A stretch of DNA of 37,547 bases from JAAZFF01 sp964405775 (GTDB lineage: Bacteria; Verrucomicrobiota; Kiritimatiellia; RFP12; UBA3636), in NCBI GenBank assembly GCA_964405775.1, contig CAYOPG010000014.1:1-37547 (forward strand). The letters are read 5' to 3'. The translations under genes and the position numbers were made by a program. The notes below the pieces were generated by a model. It was not told the origin of the DNA. It made no database searches and saw only the letters and a list, made by a program, of their open reading frames with translations. Positions 1 to 7,548 of this stretch are shown here, piece by piece. Numbering within the stretch: the stretch's first letter is position 1; the number at the start of each line of letters is the position of its first letter.

Positions 1-44
1 TATTGGATTAACGACATGATAGTCAACGACTTAAATACTTTTTC

Positions 45-722
45 ATGATCGACTACCTAAAAAATCTTGCTGAGACATCAGGTGACTGGAAGAAAACACC
101 GGACACCTATGCCGCTCTCAGGGCGGCAGTGGTGCAGGAGGATTTGGCGGGGGACATAGCCGAAGCGGGGCGGTTTCTGGCGGAAGTGCAGACCTGGTGC
201 GACATGAAGAAAAAAGATCCGGGAGTACCCCCTGTGCGCATTTGGCTTGACCGCGGGATTCAGCCGAAGCAAGCCAAGCAGAGTAAAAACCCGCTGAGGG
301 AAGCAGAGGCTTCGGTGGAGGATTTCGCCGACGATGGCACCACAGAATCAGCGGGTGTCCTTGAGAGCTTCGGAGAGGGAAGGAAGGCTCGGCGTATTAA
401 GGCTCTGGAAGAAGCTCAGGCAGGGATGCGGCAGGTTGCTGAAGAAAGGCGCGCAGCCGAAGACGAAGAAGCTGGAAAAAAGATTGTGGCTGCACAAGTT
501 GAAGCCGAGGCTGTTAGAAAGCATGCGGAAAAACTTGCAGCATCGCAAGCTCAGGCGATAGAGCAACGCCGGAATAGCTGGAGCAGCAGACTCAAGTCTG
601 TTTTGACTACAGCGATCGGCGCTACAAGCGGTGTTTTCCTAGGGGAAGTTGGCGGCCGCGCCGGAAGAGCCGCCGCGGACGCCGTTTTCAACACTGATAG
701 AGACCATCAGTACAGAAGGTGA
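45..722 (+). CDS. Hypothetical protein, charged coiled-coil with glycine-rich C-terminus
   Basis: I do not recognise this 225-residue protein. The first ~75 residues look globular. Residues ~100-180 are very rich in Ala, Glu, Lys and Arg and should form a long helix or coiled coil. The last ~40 residues include a small-residue, Gly/Ala-rich stretch (TTAIGATSGVFLGEVGGRAG) that could be a membrane-associated glycine zipper. No signal peptide or catalytic motif is visible. The ATG at 45 has no clear Shine-Dalgarno sequence, and only 44 bases precede it in the window, so the true start could differ. It ends one base before the convergent nitroreductase stop codon. That it is a real gene rests on its length, its sensible composition and the lack of a better frame. 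Confidence 0.65.
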   Translation: MIDYLKNLAETSGDWKKTPDTYAALRAAVVQEDLAGDIAEAGRFLAEVQTWCDMKKKDPGVPPVRIWLDRGIQPKQAKQSKNPLREAEASVEDFADDGTTESAGVLESFGEGRKARRIKALEEAQAGMRQVAEERRAAEDEEAGKKIVAAQVEAEAVRKHAEKLAASQAQAIEQRRNSWSSRLKSVLTTAIGATSGVFLGEVGGRAGRAAADAVFNTDRDHQYRR

Positions 723-723
723 C

Positions 724-1365
724 TTATTTCTCTTCCGGAGGGAAGCCTACAGTCTGGCCGTAAAGAACCGTATCCCCTTTTGACAGCTTTAGGGAAGAGG
801 CGAGCGAGTCCTTGTTGAGTGTTGCGAAAAACACCGCATTCATTTCTTCAGAAGCGCAGAAGAGGTATATGTTTTGCCCGATGAATCCGCTGTCCACGGC
901 TCCAGTCGTGGATGATGCCATGGGGTCTGACATGCGCTGGCGCGCCTTGTTGATCACGAATACGAACGTGAGCGGGGCTTTGTTGGCGAATTCTCCGAAG
1001 CCGCTTTTTGCGCGGATATCTTCTGTTGTTACCTGAACCAGCTTGTTCGATGAAGCGTTGTATAGATATGCTCCGCTTTCCATGATGGCGTAGAGGTCTA
1101 TCTCCTGACGGTTGAGAGCGGACGGGGCTGTTCTTTTGCCTTCTTCGGGGCGGTTGATGCCGTATGCAGCCCATAGCATGTCGGAAAGTTTCTGTTCTGG
1201 GATTGCGGTCTCTGCGAACTCGCGTGACGTCTTGCGCTCTGCGAGTGCGTTCATGAGGGGTTTGCCACCTTCTTTGGAAGGTTCAGGCAATTGTATGTCC
1301 TCTGCGATTGCAGCACCAGATATAAGGGTTGCTGTGATTGTTGCCATAAGTGATGTTTTTTTCAT
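724..1365 (-). CDS. Exported nitroreductase-family (SagB/ThcOx-like) oxidoreductase
   Basis: A 213-residue flavin-dependent nitroreductase-fold protein of the kind labelled SagB/ThcOx-type dehydrogenase. Residues 1-21 are a signal peptide (MKKTSLMATITATLISGAAI, then Ala-Glu), so the protein is probably periplasmic, which is unusual for this mostly cytoplasmic fold. Family features are the N-terminal ERKTSREF segment, which normally contacts FMN phosphate, the LWAAYGINRPEEGKRTAPSA segment, and the C-terminal GQNIYLFCASEEMNAVFFA helix followed by a Gly-rich end (YGQTVGFP). Its ATG overlaps the stop of the upstream DUF4340 gene by four bases (ATGA), so the two are translationally coupled. The substrate is unknown. 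The family assignment is fairly secure; the exported location is inferred from the N-terminus. Confidence 0.8.
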   Translation of the reverse strand: MKKTSLMATITATLISGAAIAEDIQLPEPSKEGGKPLMNALAERKTSREFAETAIPEQKLSDMLWAAYGINRPEEGKRTAPSALNRQEIDLYAIMESGAYLYNASSNKLVQVTTEDIRAKSGFGEFANKAPLTFVFVINKARQRMSDPMASSTTGAVDSGFIGQNIYLFCASEEMNAVFFATLNKDSLASSLKLSKGDTVLYGQTVGFPPEEK

Positions 1366-3209
1366 TTTTCCTGCCCCTTGTTGTTTGTTGTAGCTGATAT
1401 GATTGGCACCGAGAGGGCGGACACCGCCTCTGGAGGCGCCACGAAAATCGAATCATCGCCCTTGACCTGTACGTAAGCAGACCCGTCTGGGAGTTTGTCG
1501 CCGAGCATAAGGATTATTACAGGTTTTTCCGGAGAATCTGTAGTTACTGATATCTCGACTGATGCAGGCGAGAGGCCGTAAACTGAAGTATTGGGCGTGA
1601 ACAGCGTCTCTATTCGCGTGGCCTCGATGCTTGTAAGAGCGGAGACCAAAGTTTTAACGGCCTCGGCGTTGTCGGCGAGGGGTTTTGCGGAATGCCACTC
1701 GCCCACGGAGTTCCGCATAAGCGTACACGATTCATTTGCAGAAGTTTTCGAGATGGATGTAATAGATGCCGGCGTTATAGCGACGATTGTCTTGTCCCTT
1801 GCTGATGCGAACCACGAGGAACCCAGGAATCCATCCACCTGTTTCGCGATATCGGCGGTGTGGCGGCGTTTTTTGTCAGGAAGAGTGATGTCGAGCGCAA
1901 TTGCTTCTCCGTTTGCTCCTCGCACGAATGAAATGTATGCGGAGACGGTTTCGTTCTGGTTCTTAGTGATGATTTCCAGTTTAATGGCCTCAGGCGTGTT
2001 GGCAGATTGTATCTCGCTCTCGGAAAGCTGAACTGCGGATTTGTCCTCGAGGTTGAGCAGCTCGTCGACAAGTGCAGCCGCGGCTTGCTGGTCGGTTGGC
2101 AGTATGGCTGGGCGGAAGATTGACCACAAGGCTGTTTTCTGATCAAATCGCATCGCAAACGCTCCCTTGACGCTTTGCATGGAGATTGACGCTACATCGC
2201 CTGGTCTTATCGGAAACACACGGTGTTCGCGCAGCGCGTCGGCATCCATTTTCAACGCGTCCAGTATCGATTGGCCTACGATGCCGATGCTGTGTTCTGT
2301 GGTCCATGCAACGTACACGCGGCCAGGCGCACCGGGGGCGGGTTTACCGAATATCAAATCAGCGGTGTCGCGGCCATCATTGTACTTAACCGTTGCGGAT
2401 AAAATAGATTCTCCGGGGGAAATTCCGTACGCGGCTCCCGCCTCTTCCATTAGCAGTCTCTTTGAAGTAGAACTGTCCGACGGCGACCACACGAACTCCT
2501 CGATTGCTGAGTTTGCCATCGAACTTATGAGGGCTGAAACGGCTGGCGAGGACGCCCGGATGTCCATTGGATTTATCATACGCCACCCGCTGGGAGTACG
2601 TTCCAGCTGGACTATTCCCTTGCCGGGTATGCGTATTTCTATGCCGGATATCTCGCTTGCATGCACAGGTAGCAGCGCTCTGTCGCGGAAGTCTTCTGCG
2701 GAGGCTGGTAAAATGTCTAGCACTATGCGGTCTGCCGTGAATATGTCGGTTGATCCCGATGTCATCACGAAAACAGTATTGCCTCCCGGAGCGTCGCCGC
2801 CAATGCGCAGTTCCGTTTCTCCTCCGGGTCCCGACAGCACGACAGATGCGCGTGGGTTTACGAGACCATAGTCTTCAAGCCCCAGTTCACGGCTCTTGCG
2901 CTGATTCAATGTGACTCGGTCGTGAAGAGAGGAGCGTGATATTGTGGCTAGCACGAAATCTATGCGGTTCGCGTCCGCCCGCTGCCTGGAGGGTTCGGTA
3001 ATCTCCCATTTGCCGCCTGCCTTGGAGCATCTTACGGATGCAGTTGCTGTGCGTAAGAGCAACGTATCCGCACCCTCTATGTCTGGTAGTAGAGTGGACG
3101 GTATTCTGGTGAACGCGTTGGATGGCATGTAGCGGTATTCAACCCAAGTCGCCGTAGTCACAACGATCAGGAGCACGAACAGCCACATTGTCGTTTTTCT
3201 GGTGAGCAC
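1362..3209 (-). CDS. DUF4340 domain-containing membrane-anchored protein
   Basis: A 615-residue protein with one N-terminal membrane segment (about residues 8-23, MWLFVLLIVVTTATW) and a large, probably periplasmic, beta-rich remainder. The body has repeated DUF4340-type units, seen as recurring 'W.I..P....AD...V..L...L' patterns near residues 68-95, 208-235 and 360-390. In other bacteria DUF4340 proteins often sit next to ABC-2/GldG-like transporter genes; none is in this window, and the upstream neighbour is lspA, three bases away. Downstream it overlaps the exported nitroreductase by ATGA. The function of the family is not established. The start at 3209 gives a proper anchor and fits the tight spacing. 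Confidence 0.8.
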   Translation of the reverse strand: MLTRKTTMWLFVLLIVVTTATWVEYRYMPSNAFTRIPSTLLPDIEGADTLLLRTATASVRCSKAGGKWEITEPSRQRADANRIDFVLATISRSSLHDRVTLNQRKSRELGLEDYGLVNPRASVVLSGPGGETELRIGGDAPGGNTVFVMTSGSTDIFTADRIVLDILPASAEDFRDRALLPVHASEISGIEIRIPGKGIVQLERTPSGWRMINPMDIRASSPAVSALISSMANSAIEEFVWSPSDSSTSKRLLMEEAGAAYGISPGESILSATVKYNDGRDTADLIFGKPAPGAPGRVYVAWTTEHSIGIVGQSILDALKMDADALREHRVFPIRPGDVASISMQSVKGAFAMRFDQKTALWSIFRPAILPTDQQAAAALVDELLNLEDKSAVQLSESEIQSANTPEAIKLEIITKNQNETVSAYISFVRGANGEAIALDITLPDKKRRHTADIAKQVDGFLGSSWFASARDKTIVAITPASITSISKTSANESCTLMRNSVGEWHSAKPLADNAEAVKTLVSALTSIEATRIETLFTPNTSVYGLSPASVEISVTTDSPEKPVIILMLGDKLPDGSAYVQVKGDDSIFVAPPEAVSALSVPIISATTNNKGQEK

Positions 3210-3212
3210 CGT

Positions 3213-3758
3213 TTATTCCCGTTTTTGTTTTGGAGCGAGTATCGTCGATATGAAATACAACAAAATACCAACACAAATCGCAGTGTCGGCGATGTTGAAA
3301 GTGGGGAAAGTATAAACGTTTTTCCAGTGAAAGTCCAGAAAGTCGACTACATAGCCTAGCTTCACTCTGTCTATCAAGTTGCCTGTTACGCCCCCGGCGA
3401 GAAGCCCAATCCCAATACGGCATAGTTTTCCCGCCTTGATGAAATCCCTCCTGTATTTCCAGAGCAGAACCAGCATTCCGGCCGCTACTGCCGAAAGCAT
3501 TACACGCTCGCCTGACATCATGCCCCAAGCCGCGCCATAGTTGAACACCTTGCGAATATCGAAGAAATCCGGTATCACGGTGATATGGTCGTAACGGCCT
3601 AAGCCGAAGCGTCCGCAGATCGCCAACTTTGTGAGTTGGTCCGCTATGGCGATCGCAACGGCAATGGGGGCGATCAGCGGCCGGGTTGTCAGATCGACAA
3701 CGTCGCTGCCGGTGCCTTCCGCCGAGTCTTGCACGCTGGCTGTTGTTGTCTCGTCCAT
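3213..3758 (-). CDS. lspA: Lipoprotein signal peptidase (signal peptidase II)
   Basis: LspA is an inner-membrane aspartic protease that removes the signal peptide from prolipoproteins after Lgt has added diacylglycerol. This 181-residue protein has the expected four membrane segments and both catalytic-Asp signatures: GNLIDRVKLGYVVDFLDFH and FNIADTAI. The segment FNYGAAWGM matches the conserved FNxGAAFG region. The N-terminal ~25 residues before the first membrane segment are a Ser/Thr/Asp-rich extension, longer than in most LspA proteins. It lies between the dksA-like gene (39 bases upstream) and DUF4340 (3 bases downstream), suggesting one leftward transcript. lgt lies in this same window at 17225-18052. 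Confidence 0.96.
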   Translation of the reverse strand: MDETTTASVQDSAEGTGSDVVDLTTRPLIAPIAVAIAIADQLTKLAICGRFGLGRYDHITVIPDFFDIRKVFNYGAAWGMMSGERVMLSAVAAGMLVLLWKYRRDFIKAGKLCRIGIGLLAGGVTGNLIDRVKLGYVVDFLDFHWKNVYTFPTFNIADTAICVGILLYFISTILAPKQKRE

Positions 3759-3797
3759 ATTACTATGCCTATCGGCCCGAAAACGGTGTCCGGCCGA

Positions 3798-4703
3798 CTA
3801 GTCCCACAAGTCGGTGGTGGGCTTCCTTCTGTTCCCGTTGTCTTCCATTTCTGACTGGCAGTGGATGCAGGTTTTGGCGAAGGGGAGGGCTTTTAGACGG
3901 CGCTTTTCGATCTTGTGGCTGCAAATGTCGCATATTCCGTATGAGCCGTCATTGATCGCCTCGATTGCCTTATTGATTTGAAATATCTGAGATTGGTCTG
4001 CGCTTGCGCGGTCCAGACTAGTAACGCGCTCGAACGCATCCGTTCCATCCTCGTCCTGATTTACTTCGTCATGGCGCAGCAGCGACTGTTGCCGCAGTTC
4101 TGTGACCTGTACCGATAAACGTTTCGCCATATCCAGCATTGAAAGGTAGAAATCCTGCAGTTCTTCTGCGGAGAAGTGCTCGGTTTCAGCCTGTTTGGCT
4201 TTTGTGCGCGTCGGCTGCTTTGTTGCCGTCGTTTTTGAAACTGGTTTTGACAACGTTTTTACCGATGGTTTTTTAGGGGTAGCTTTTGCACCGGTTTTTT
4301 TAGCGGCAGGTTTAGCGACAGGTTTAGCGGCAGGGCTCTTTGCGCCGGTTTTCTTGGCTGGAACTTTCGTTGCTGTTTTTGCTTCTTTCTTTGCCGCTGT
4401 TTTTATAGTTGCTTTTTTCTCGGTTGAAGCTGGTTTGGGTTTTGTCGTCTTCTTCAAATTGGGTTTCGATTTTACTGGAGTTTTGACTTTTACCGTAGCG
4501 ATCTTGCCGGGCTTGGCCTTGGGCGCGGCCTTCTTTGGAGCCAGCTTTTTGCCAGCCGTCTTTATTGCAACCTTTTTCACGGCTTTGGCGGGGGAAGTTT
4601 TTTTTGCAACTTCGGATGCCGCCGGGCTTTTTTTAGTCCCGCCGGTTTTCTTCGCTGGCGTCTTCAAGGGCTTTTTTGCTGTCATAGTGCTTTTAATCTC
4701 CAT
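3798..4703 (-). CDS. DksA/TraR-type zinc-finger protein with histone-H1-like N-terminal tail
   Basis: A 301-residue fusion. Residues ~1-165 are almost entirely Lys, Ala, Pro and Thr in repeated KKTxAKKxxAKPA-like units, as in eukaryotic H1 and bacterial H1-like proteins, and should be a disordered DNA-binding tail. Residues ~170-301 form a DksA/TraR domain with a helical coiled coil (EELQDFYLSMLDMAKRLSVQ...) and a C4 zinc finger, CDIC...CIHC. DksA proteins act in the RNA polymerase secondary channel; whether this one does is inference. The ATG at 4703 is used here; ATG 4685 (MTAKKPLK), preceded by GGAG twelve bases upstream, is a plausible alternative. A sigma70-like promoter lies at 4743-4771. 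The antisense strand gives a long hydrophobic frame that is only a shadow of the Lys/Ala tail. Confidence 0.88.
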   Translation of the reverse strand: MEIKSTMTAKKPLKTPAKKTGGTKKSPAASEVAKKTSPAKAVKKVAIKTAGKKLAPKKAAPKAKPGKIATVKVKTPVKSKPNLKKTTKPKPASTEKKATIKTAAKKEAKTATKVPAKKTGAKSPAAKPVAKPAAKKTGAKATPKKPSVKTLSKPVSKTTATKQPTRTKAKQAETEHFSAEELQDFYLSMLDMAKRLSVQVTELRQQSLLRHDEVNQDEDGTDAFERVTSLDRASADQSQIFQINKAIEAINDGSYGICDICSHKIEKRRLKALPFAKTCIHCQSEMEDNGNRRKPTTDLWD

Positions 4704-4742
4704 ATTCCGCAGATGCGTCCGGTTCTTAAAACAAGGGCGCGT

Positions 4743-4771
4743 ATCCTAGCATGAAGGGTTATTGGCGTCAA
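4743..4771 (-). promoter_or_regulatory. Candidate sigma70 promoter for the dksA-lspA cluster
   Basis: On the minus strand TTGACG (4771-4766) is followed, after exactly 17 bases, by TAGGAT (4748-4743). The predicted transcript starts near 4736 and reads into the dksA-like gene at 4703. The -35 matches five of six consensus bases, the -10 four of six. Confidence 0.5.
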
Positions 4772-4779
4772 CATCGCAC

Positions 4780-4808
4780 TTGACTTGCCGTCAACGTTCC
4801 TGTAAAAC
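4780..4808 (+). promoter_or_regulatory. Candidate sigma70 promoter for malic enzyme
   Basis: TTGACT (4780-4785), a 17-base spacer and TAAAAC (4803-4808) point toward the malic enzyme ATG at 4890. Its -35 box lies 9 bases from the -35 box of the oppositely directed dksA promoter, so the two are back to back and could compete for polymerase. Confidence 0.5.
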
Positions 4809-4889
4809 ATTAAGGCGTCCGCGGATTTGTCCGATAGGGCATCGGCGTGCAGGGCGCGCCATTTATTTTATAAACAGGACAACAAATAT

Positions 4890-6191
4890 ATGGCAAACAC
4901 AGAGAAAGCGGTTCTTGAATATCACAAAGGTGGCAAGGTATCCCTCGGCATGCCAAGGGCGGTTAAGTCTGTAGATGATCTTTGCTTGGCGTACACGCCG
5001 GGTGTCGCTCTAGCAGTCAAGAAGATTGCGGCGGAACCGGACACTGCGTTTGACTATACAGCGAAAGGCGGCTTGGTTGCTGTGGTCTCCGATGGCACCG
5101 CTATTCTTGGCCTTGGAGATTTGGGGCCGTCTGCCTCGATACCCGTCATGGAAGGCAAGTCGGTTTTATTCAAGTCGTTTGCCGGAGTTAATGCGTGGCC
5201 GGTGGTTTTGGATCACTGCCGTGAGGGCGGGGCGTCAACAGGTCCCACCGACCCCCAACGAGTCATCGACGCGGTAATGGCGATTGCCCCGATGTACGGT
5301 GGCATCAACTTGGAGGACATCGCGGCGCCAGCCTGTTTTGAAGTGGAAGACCGCCTTTCTGAAATGCTAGACATTCCGGTTTTCCACGACGACCAGTGGG
5401 GCACTGCCGTAATCGTTCTGGCAGGAGTCACCAATTTCGCGGAACTTCGCGGCTCTAAAATGGAAGACCTGAAAATCGTTGTCAACGGCGCAGGCGCCGC
5501 GGGCACGCGCATTCGCGAGATGCTTATTTCCGCCGGTGTGCGTAACGTCGTCATGTGCGACAGCAGGGGCGTAATCTACAAAGGCCGCCCCATCAACAAG
5601 GCGCACCACGACGCGGTTGCTGTCGATACGCAATTCCGCACTCTGCCGGAAGTCATGCGCGGGGCAGATGTTTTCATCGGAGTTTCAAAGGGGGATTGCG
5701 TGGAGCCGTCTTGGGTCGAGTCAATGGCGGATTATCCAGCCATCTTTGCGCTCGCCAATCCGGATCCCGAAATCCGTCCCGAAGTTGTGGCGGAAGTCAT
5801 GAGTGGCAAACCGTACATAATGGCGACCGGGCGTTCAGACTACGAAAACCAGATCAACAACGTTCTCTGCTTCCCGTTTCTGTTCCGCGGCGCTCTGGAT
5901 GTTAAGGCGAGCAAGATCACAAAGGGCATGAAGCTTGCGGCGTCCATGGCGCTAGCAAAAGCAGCCCGCCGCCCGGCTGGTCCCGAGACGCGCTCTCTGT
6001 ATCTTGGCGAATCTATGGAGTTCGGCCCCAAATACATAATACCCAAGCCCTTTGACAGGGACATTTTTGTCGAAGTCTCGCTGGCGGTCGCCAAAGCTGC
6101 TGTTGAAGAAGGCGTCGCGCGCGTAGAAAATTTCGACGCCGCAAAATACGATGCAGCGTTGCGCGCACGCCGAGCTGAAGGGATCTGCTGA
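4890..6191 (+). CDS. Malic enzyme (oxaloacetate-decarboxylating), NAD(P)-dependent
   Basis: Converts malate to pyruvate and CO2 with reduction of NAD(P). The 433-residue protein is the short bacterial form without the C-terminal phosphotransacetylase-like domain found in MaeB. Visible signatures are CLAYTPGVA (substrate region with catalytic Tyr), DGTAILGLGDLGPSASIPVM, the metal/substrate loop HDDQWGTAVIVLAGV, the Rossmann loop VVNGAGAAGTRI, and FALANPDPEI. Cofactor choice cannot be read safely from the sequence. I prefer ATG 4890 (MANTEKAV), preceded by AGGAC about ten bases upstream, over the longer frame from 4827, whose first 21 residues are not typical of the family. The next gene follows after 24 bases with its own strong ribosome site. 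Confidence 0.93.
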   Translation: MANTEKAVLEYHKGGKVSLGMPRAVKSVDDLCLAYTPGVALAVKKIAAEPDTAFDYTAKGGLVAVVSDGTAILGLGDLGPSASIPVMEGKSVLFKSFAGVNAWPVVLDHCREGGASTGPTDPQRVIDAVMAIAPMYGGINLEDIAAPACFEVEDRLSEMLDIPVFHDDQWGTAVIVLAGVTNFAELRGSKMEDLKIVVNGAGAAGTRIREMLISAGVRNVVMCDSRGVIYKGRPINKAHHDAVAVDTQFRTLPEVMRGADVFIGVSKGDCVEPSWVESMADYPAIFALANPDPEIRPEVVAEVMSGKPYIMATGRSDYENQINNVLCFPFLFRGALDVKASKITKGMKLAASMALAKAARRPAGPETRSLYLGESMEFGPKYIIPKPFDRDIFVEVSLAVAKAAVEEGVARVENFDAAKYDAALRARRAEGIC

Positions 6192-6215
6192 TTTTTTCTA
6201 TAAGGAGCTGTTTCA

Positions 6216-7481
6216 ATGGACTACAAAGCTGCGTACAAGACCATAATGGACGACCATTTCACCGACAAGATGGAGATATCCTTCATCGGCGACGGCAAGC
6301 GGCAGACGCTGGAGTACGAGAAGGTCTCATGGATAATTGATGGGGAGAAGAAGGGCCTGCGGTACGGCGAAAATCCGGGTCAAGAGGCGGCTGTCTACAA
6401 GCTCGTGAATGGCAACCTGGTTCTGGGCGATGTCGAAATGCTGAAACCCGGCAACATCCTCGCCTCGGAGCCTGAGCTGTTGCAGTCCGGCAAACATCCC
6501 GGCAAGACGAATCTCACAGATGCTGACAACGCACTCAACATTCTCCGCTATCTTGTCGACACGCCATGCGCTGTGATCGTCAAGCACAACAACCCCTGCG
6601 GAGTCGCTCTCGGCGAGTCGTTGCAGGAGGCTTATTACAAGGCAAACAAGGCTGATCGCCTCGCGGCGTTTGGCGGGTGCATTGCGGTAAACCGCGAGCT
6701 GGATCTCGAAACAGCTAAAATGATCGCTGAAAACTACGCGGAGGTCGTTGTTGCTCCTGAGTTTGCGGAAGGTGTGATGGATGTCTTCGCGGAAAAGAAG
6801 AACCTGCGCGTCATGAGAATCCGCAACATGGCGCGGCTGAATGATTTCGTGGCTCGAAGGGTGGTGGATTTCAAGTCGCTGGTGGATGGCGGCATCGTTG
6901 CACAGTGGTCTTTTGTGCCTGAGGCGCGCACCGCGGATAAGTTGATCCCGGCGGAGGTAACGCGCAAGGATGGGACTGTGCATCGTATTAAACGGTTGCC
7001 CACCGAGGCGGAGAGCCGGGATCTTGTTTTCGGGTGGCTCGTCGAGGCGGGTGTCACGAGCAACTCTGTGCTGTACGTCAAAGACGGCGTCACCGTAGGT
7101 ATCGGCACTGGCGAGCAGGATCGTGTTGGCGTTGCGGAAATAGCGCGCGACAAAGCGTACAGGAAACTTGCTGACTGGATTTCCTGGGAGAAGCATGGTG
7201 AGCCTTACAATGATCTGAAGCTGAAATTCGGAGCCGAAGGGCTGAAGTTCAAGGCAGAGATCGACGAAGAAGTAACCGCTCGTAAGGGCGGGCTGCCGGG
7301 TTGCAGCATGGTGTCCGATGCGTTCTTCCCATTCCGCGACGGCGCGGAGGTGGGCATACGCGAAGGTATCTCCGCAATCGTCCAGCCGGGCGGATCCATA
7401 AAGGATTGGGACGTCATAGACTGTTGCAACGATGCAGGAGTCGCGATGGTTTTTACCGGCCAGCGTTCTTTCCGTCATTAG
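6216..7481 (+). CDS. Stand-alone AICAR formyltransferase (PurH C-terminal domain homologue)
   Basis: Catalyses formyl transfer from 10-formyl-THF to AICAR, the ninth step of purine synthesis. In most bacteria this domain is the C-terminal half of bifunctional PurH (~520 residues). Here the 421-residue protein contains only that half: it starts near the LRYGENPGQEAAVY segment, has the catalytic Lys-His motif KHNNPCGVA, the PGCSMVSDAFFPFRDG segment, and ends with the characteristic QPGGSIKDWD...MVFTGQRSFRH. The N-terminal IMP cyclohydrolase domain is absent, so the last step must be encoded elsewhere (for example by a separate cyclohydrolase). AAGGAG lies eight bases before the ATG. A good terminator follows. 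Confidence 0.92.
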   Translation: MDYKAAYKTIMDDHFTDKMEISFIGDGKRQTLEYEKVSWIIDGEKKGLRYGENPGQEAAVYKLVNGNLVLGDVEMLKPGNILASEPELLQSGKHPGKTNLTDADNALNILRYLVDTPCAVIVKHNNPCGVALGESLQEAYYKANKADRLAAFGGCIAVNRELDLETAKMIAENYAEVVVAPEFAEGVMDVFAEKKNLRVMRIRNMARLNDFVARRVVDFKSLVDGGIVAQWSFVPEARTADKLIPAEVTRKDGTVHRIKRLPTEAESRDLVFGWLVEAGVTSNSVLYVKDGVTVGIGTGEQDRVGVAEIARDKAYRKLADWISWEKHGEPYNDLKLKFGAEGLKFKAEIDEEVTARKGGLPGCSMVSDAFFPFRDGAEVGIREGISAIVQPGGSIKDWDVIDCCNDAGVAMVFTGQRSFRH

Positions 7482-7495
7482 TTTTCAGAAAAATT

Positions 7496-7534
7496 GGCTA
7501 GGCGGTGGTGACGTTGCCTAGCCTGATTGTTTTT
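7496..7534 (+). terminator. Intrinsic terminator after the AICAR formyltransferase gene
   Basis: A perfect 8-bp stem, GGCTAGGC (7496-7503) with GCCTAGCC (7516-7523), and a 12-base loop are followed by TGATTG and then TTTTT (7530-7534). It lies between the stop at 7481 and the MATE start at 7549. Confidence 0.72.
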
Positions 7535-7548
7535 ACAAATCGTTTTCA

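Noticed and set aside
2167..2871. 234-codon plus-strand frame
   Set aside because: Antisense to the DUF4340 gene, which has coupled neighbours and a proper membrane anchor.
4195..4749. 184-codon plus-strand frame with a very hydrophobic product
   Set aside because: It is the antisense of the Lys/Ala-rich H1-like tail; reversed Lys/Ala codons give Phe/Ala/Val-rich products that mimic membrane proteins.
6327..7478. 383-codon open frame on the minus strand
   Set aside because: Entirely antisense to the AICAR formyltransferase gene, whose product has full family motifs; the antisense product resembles nothing.
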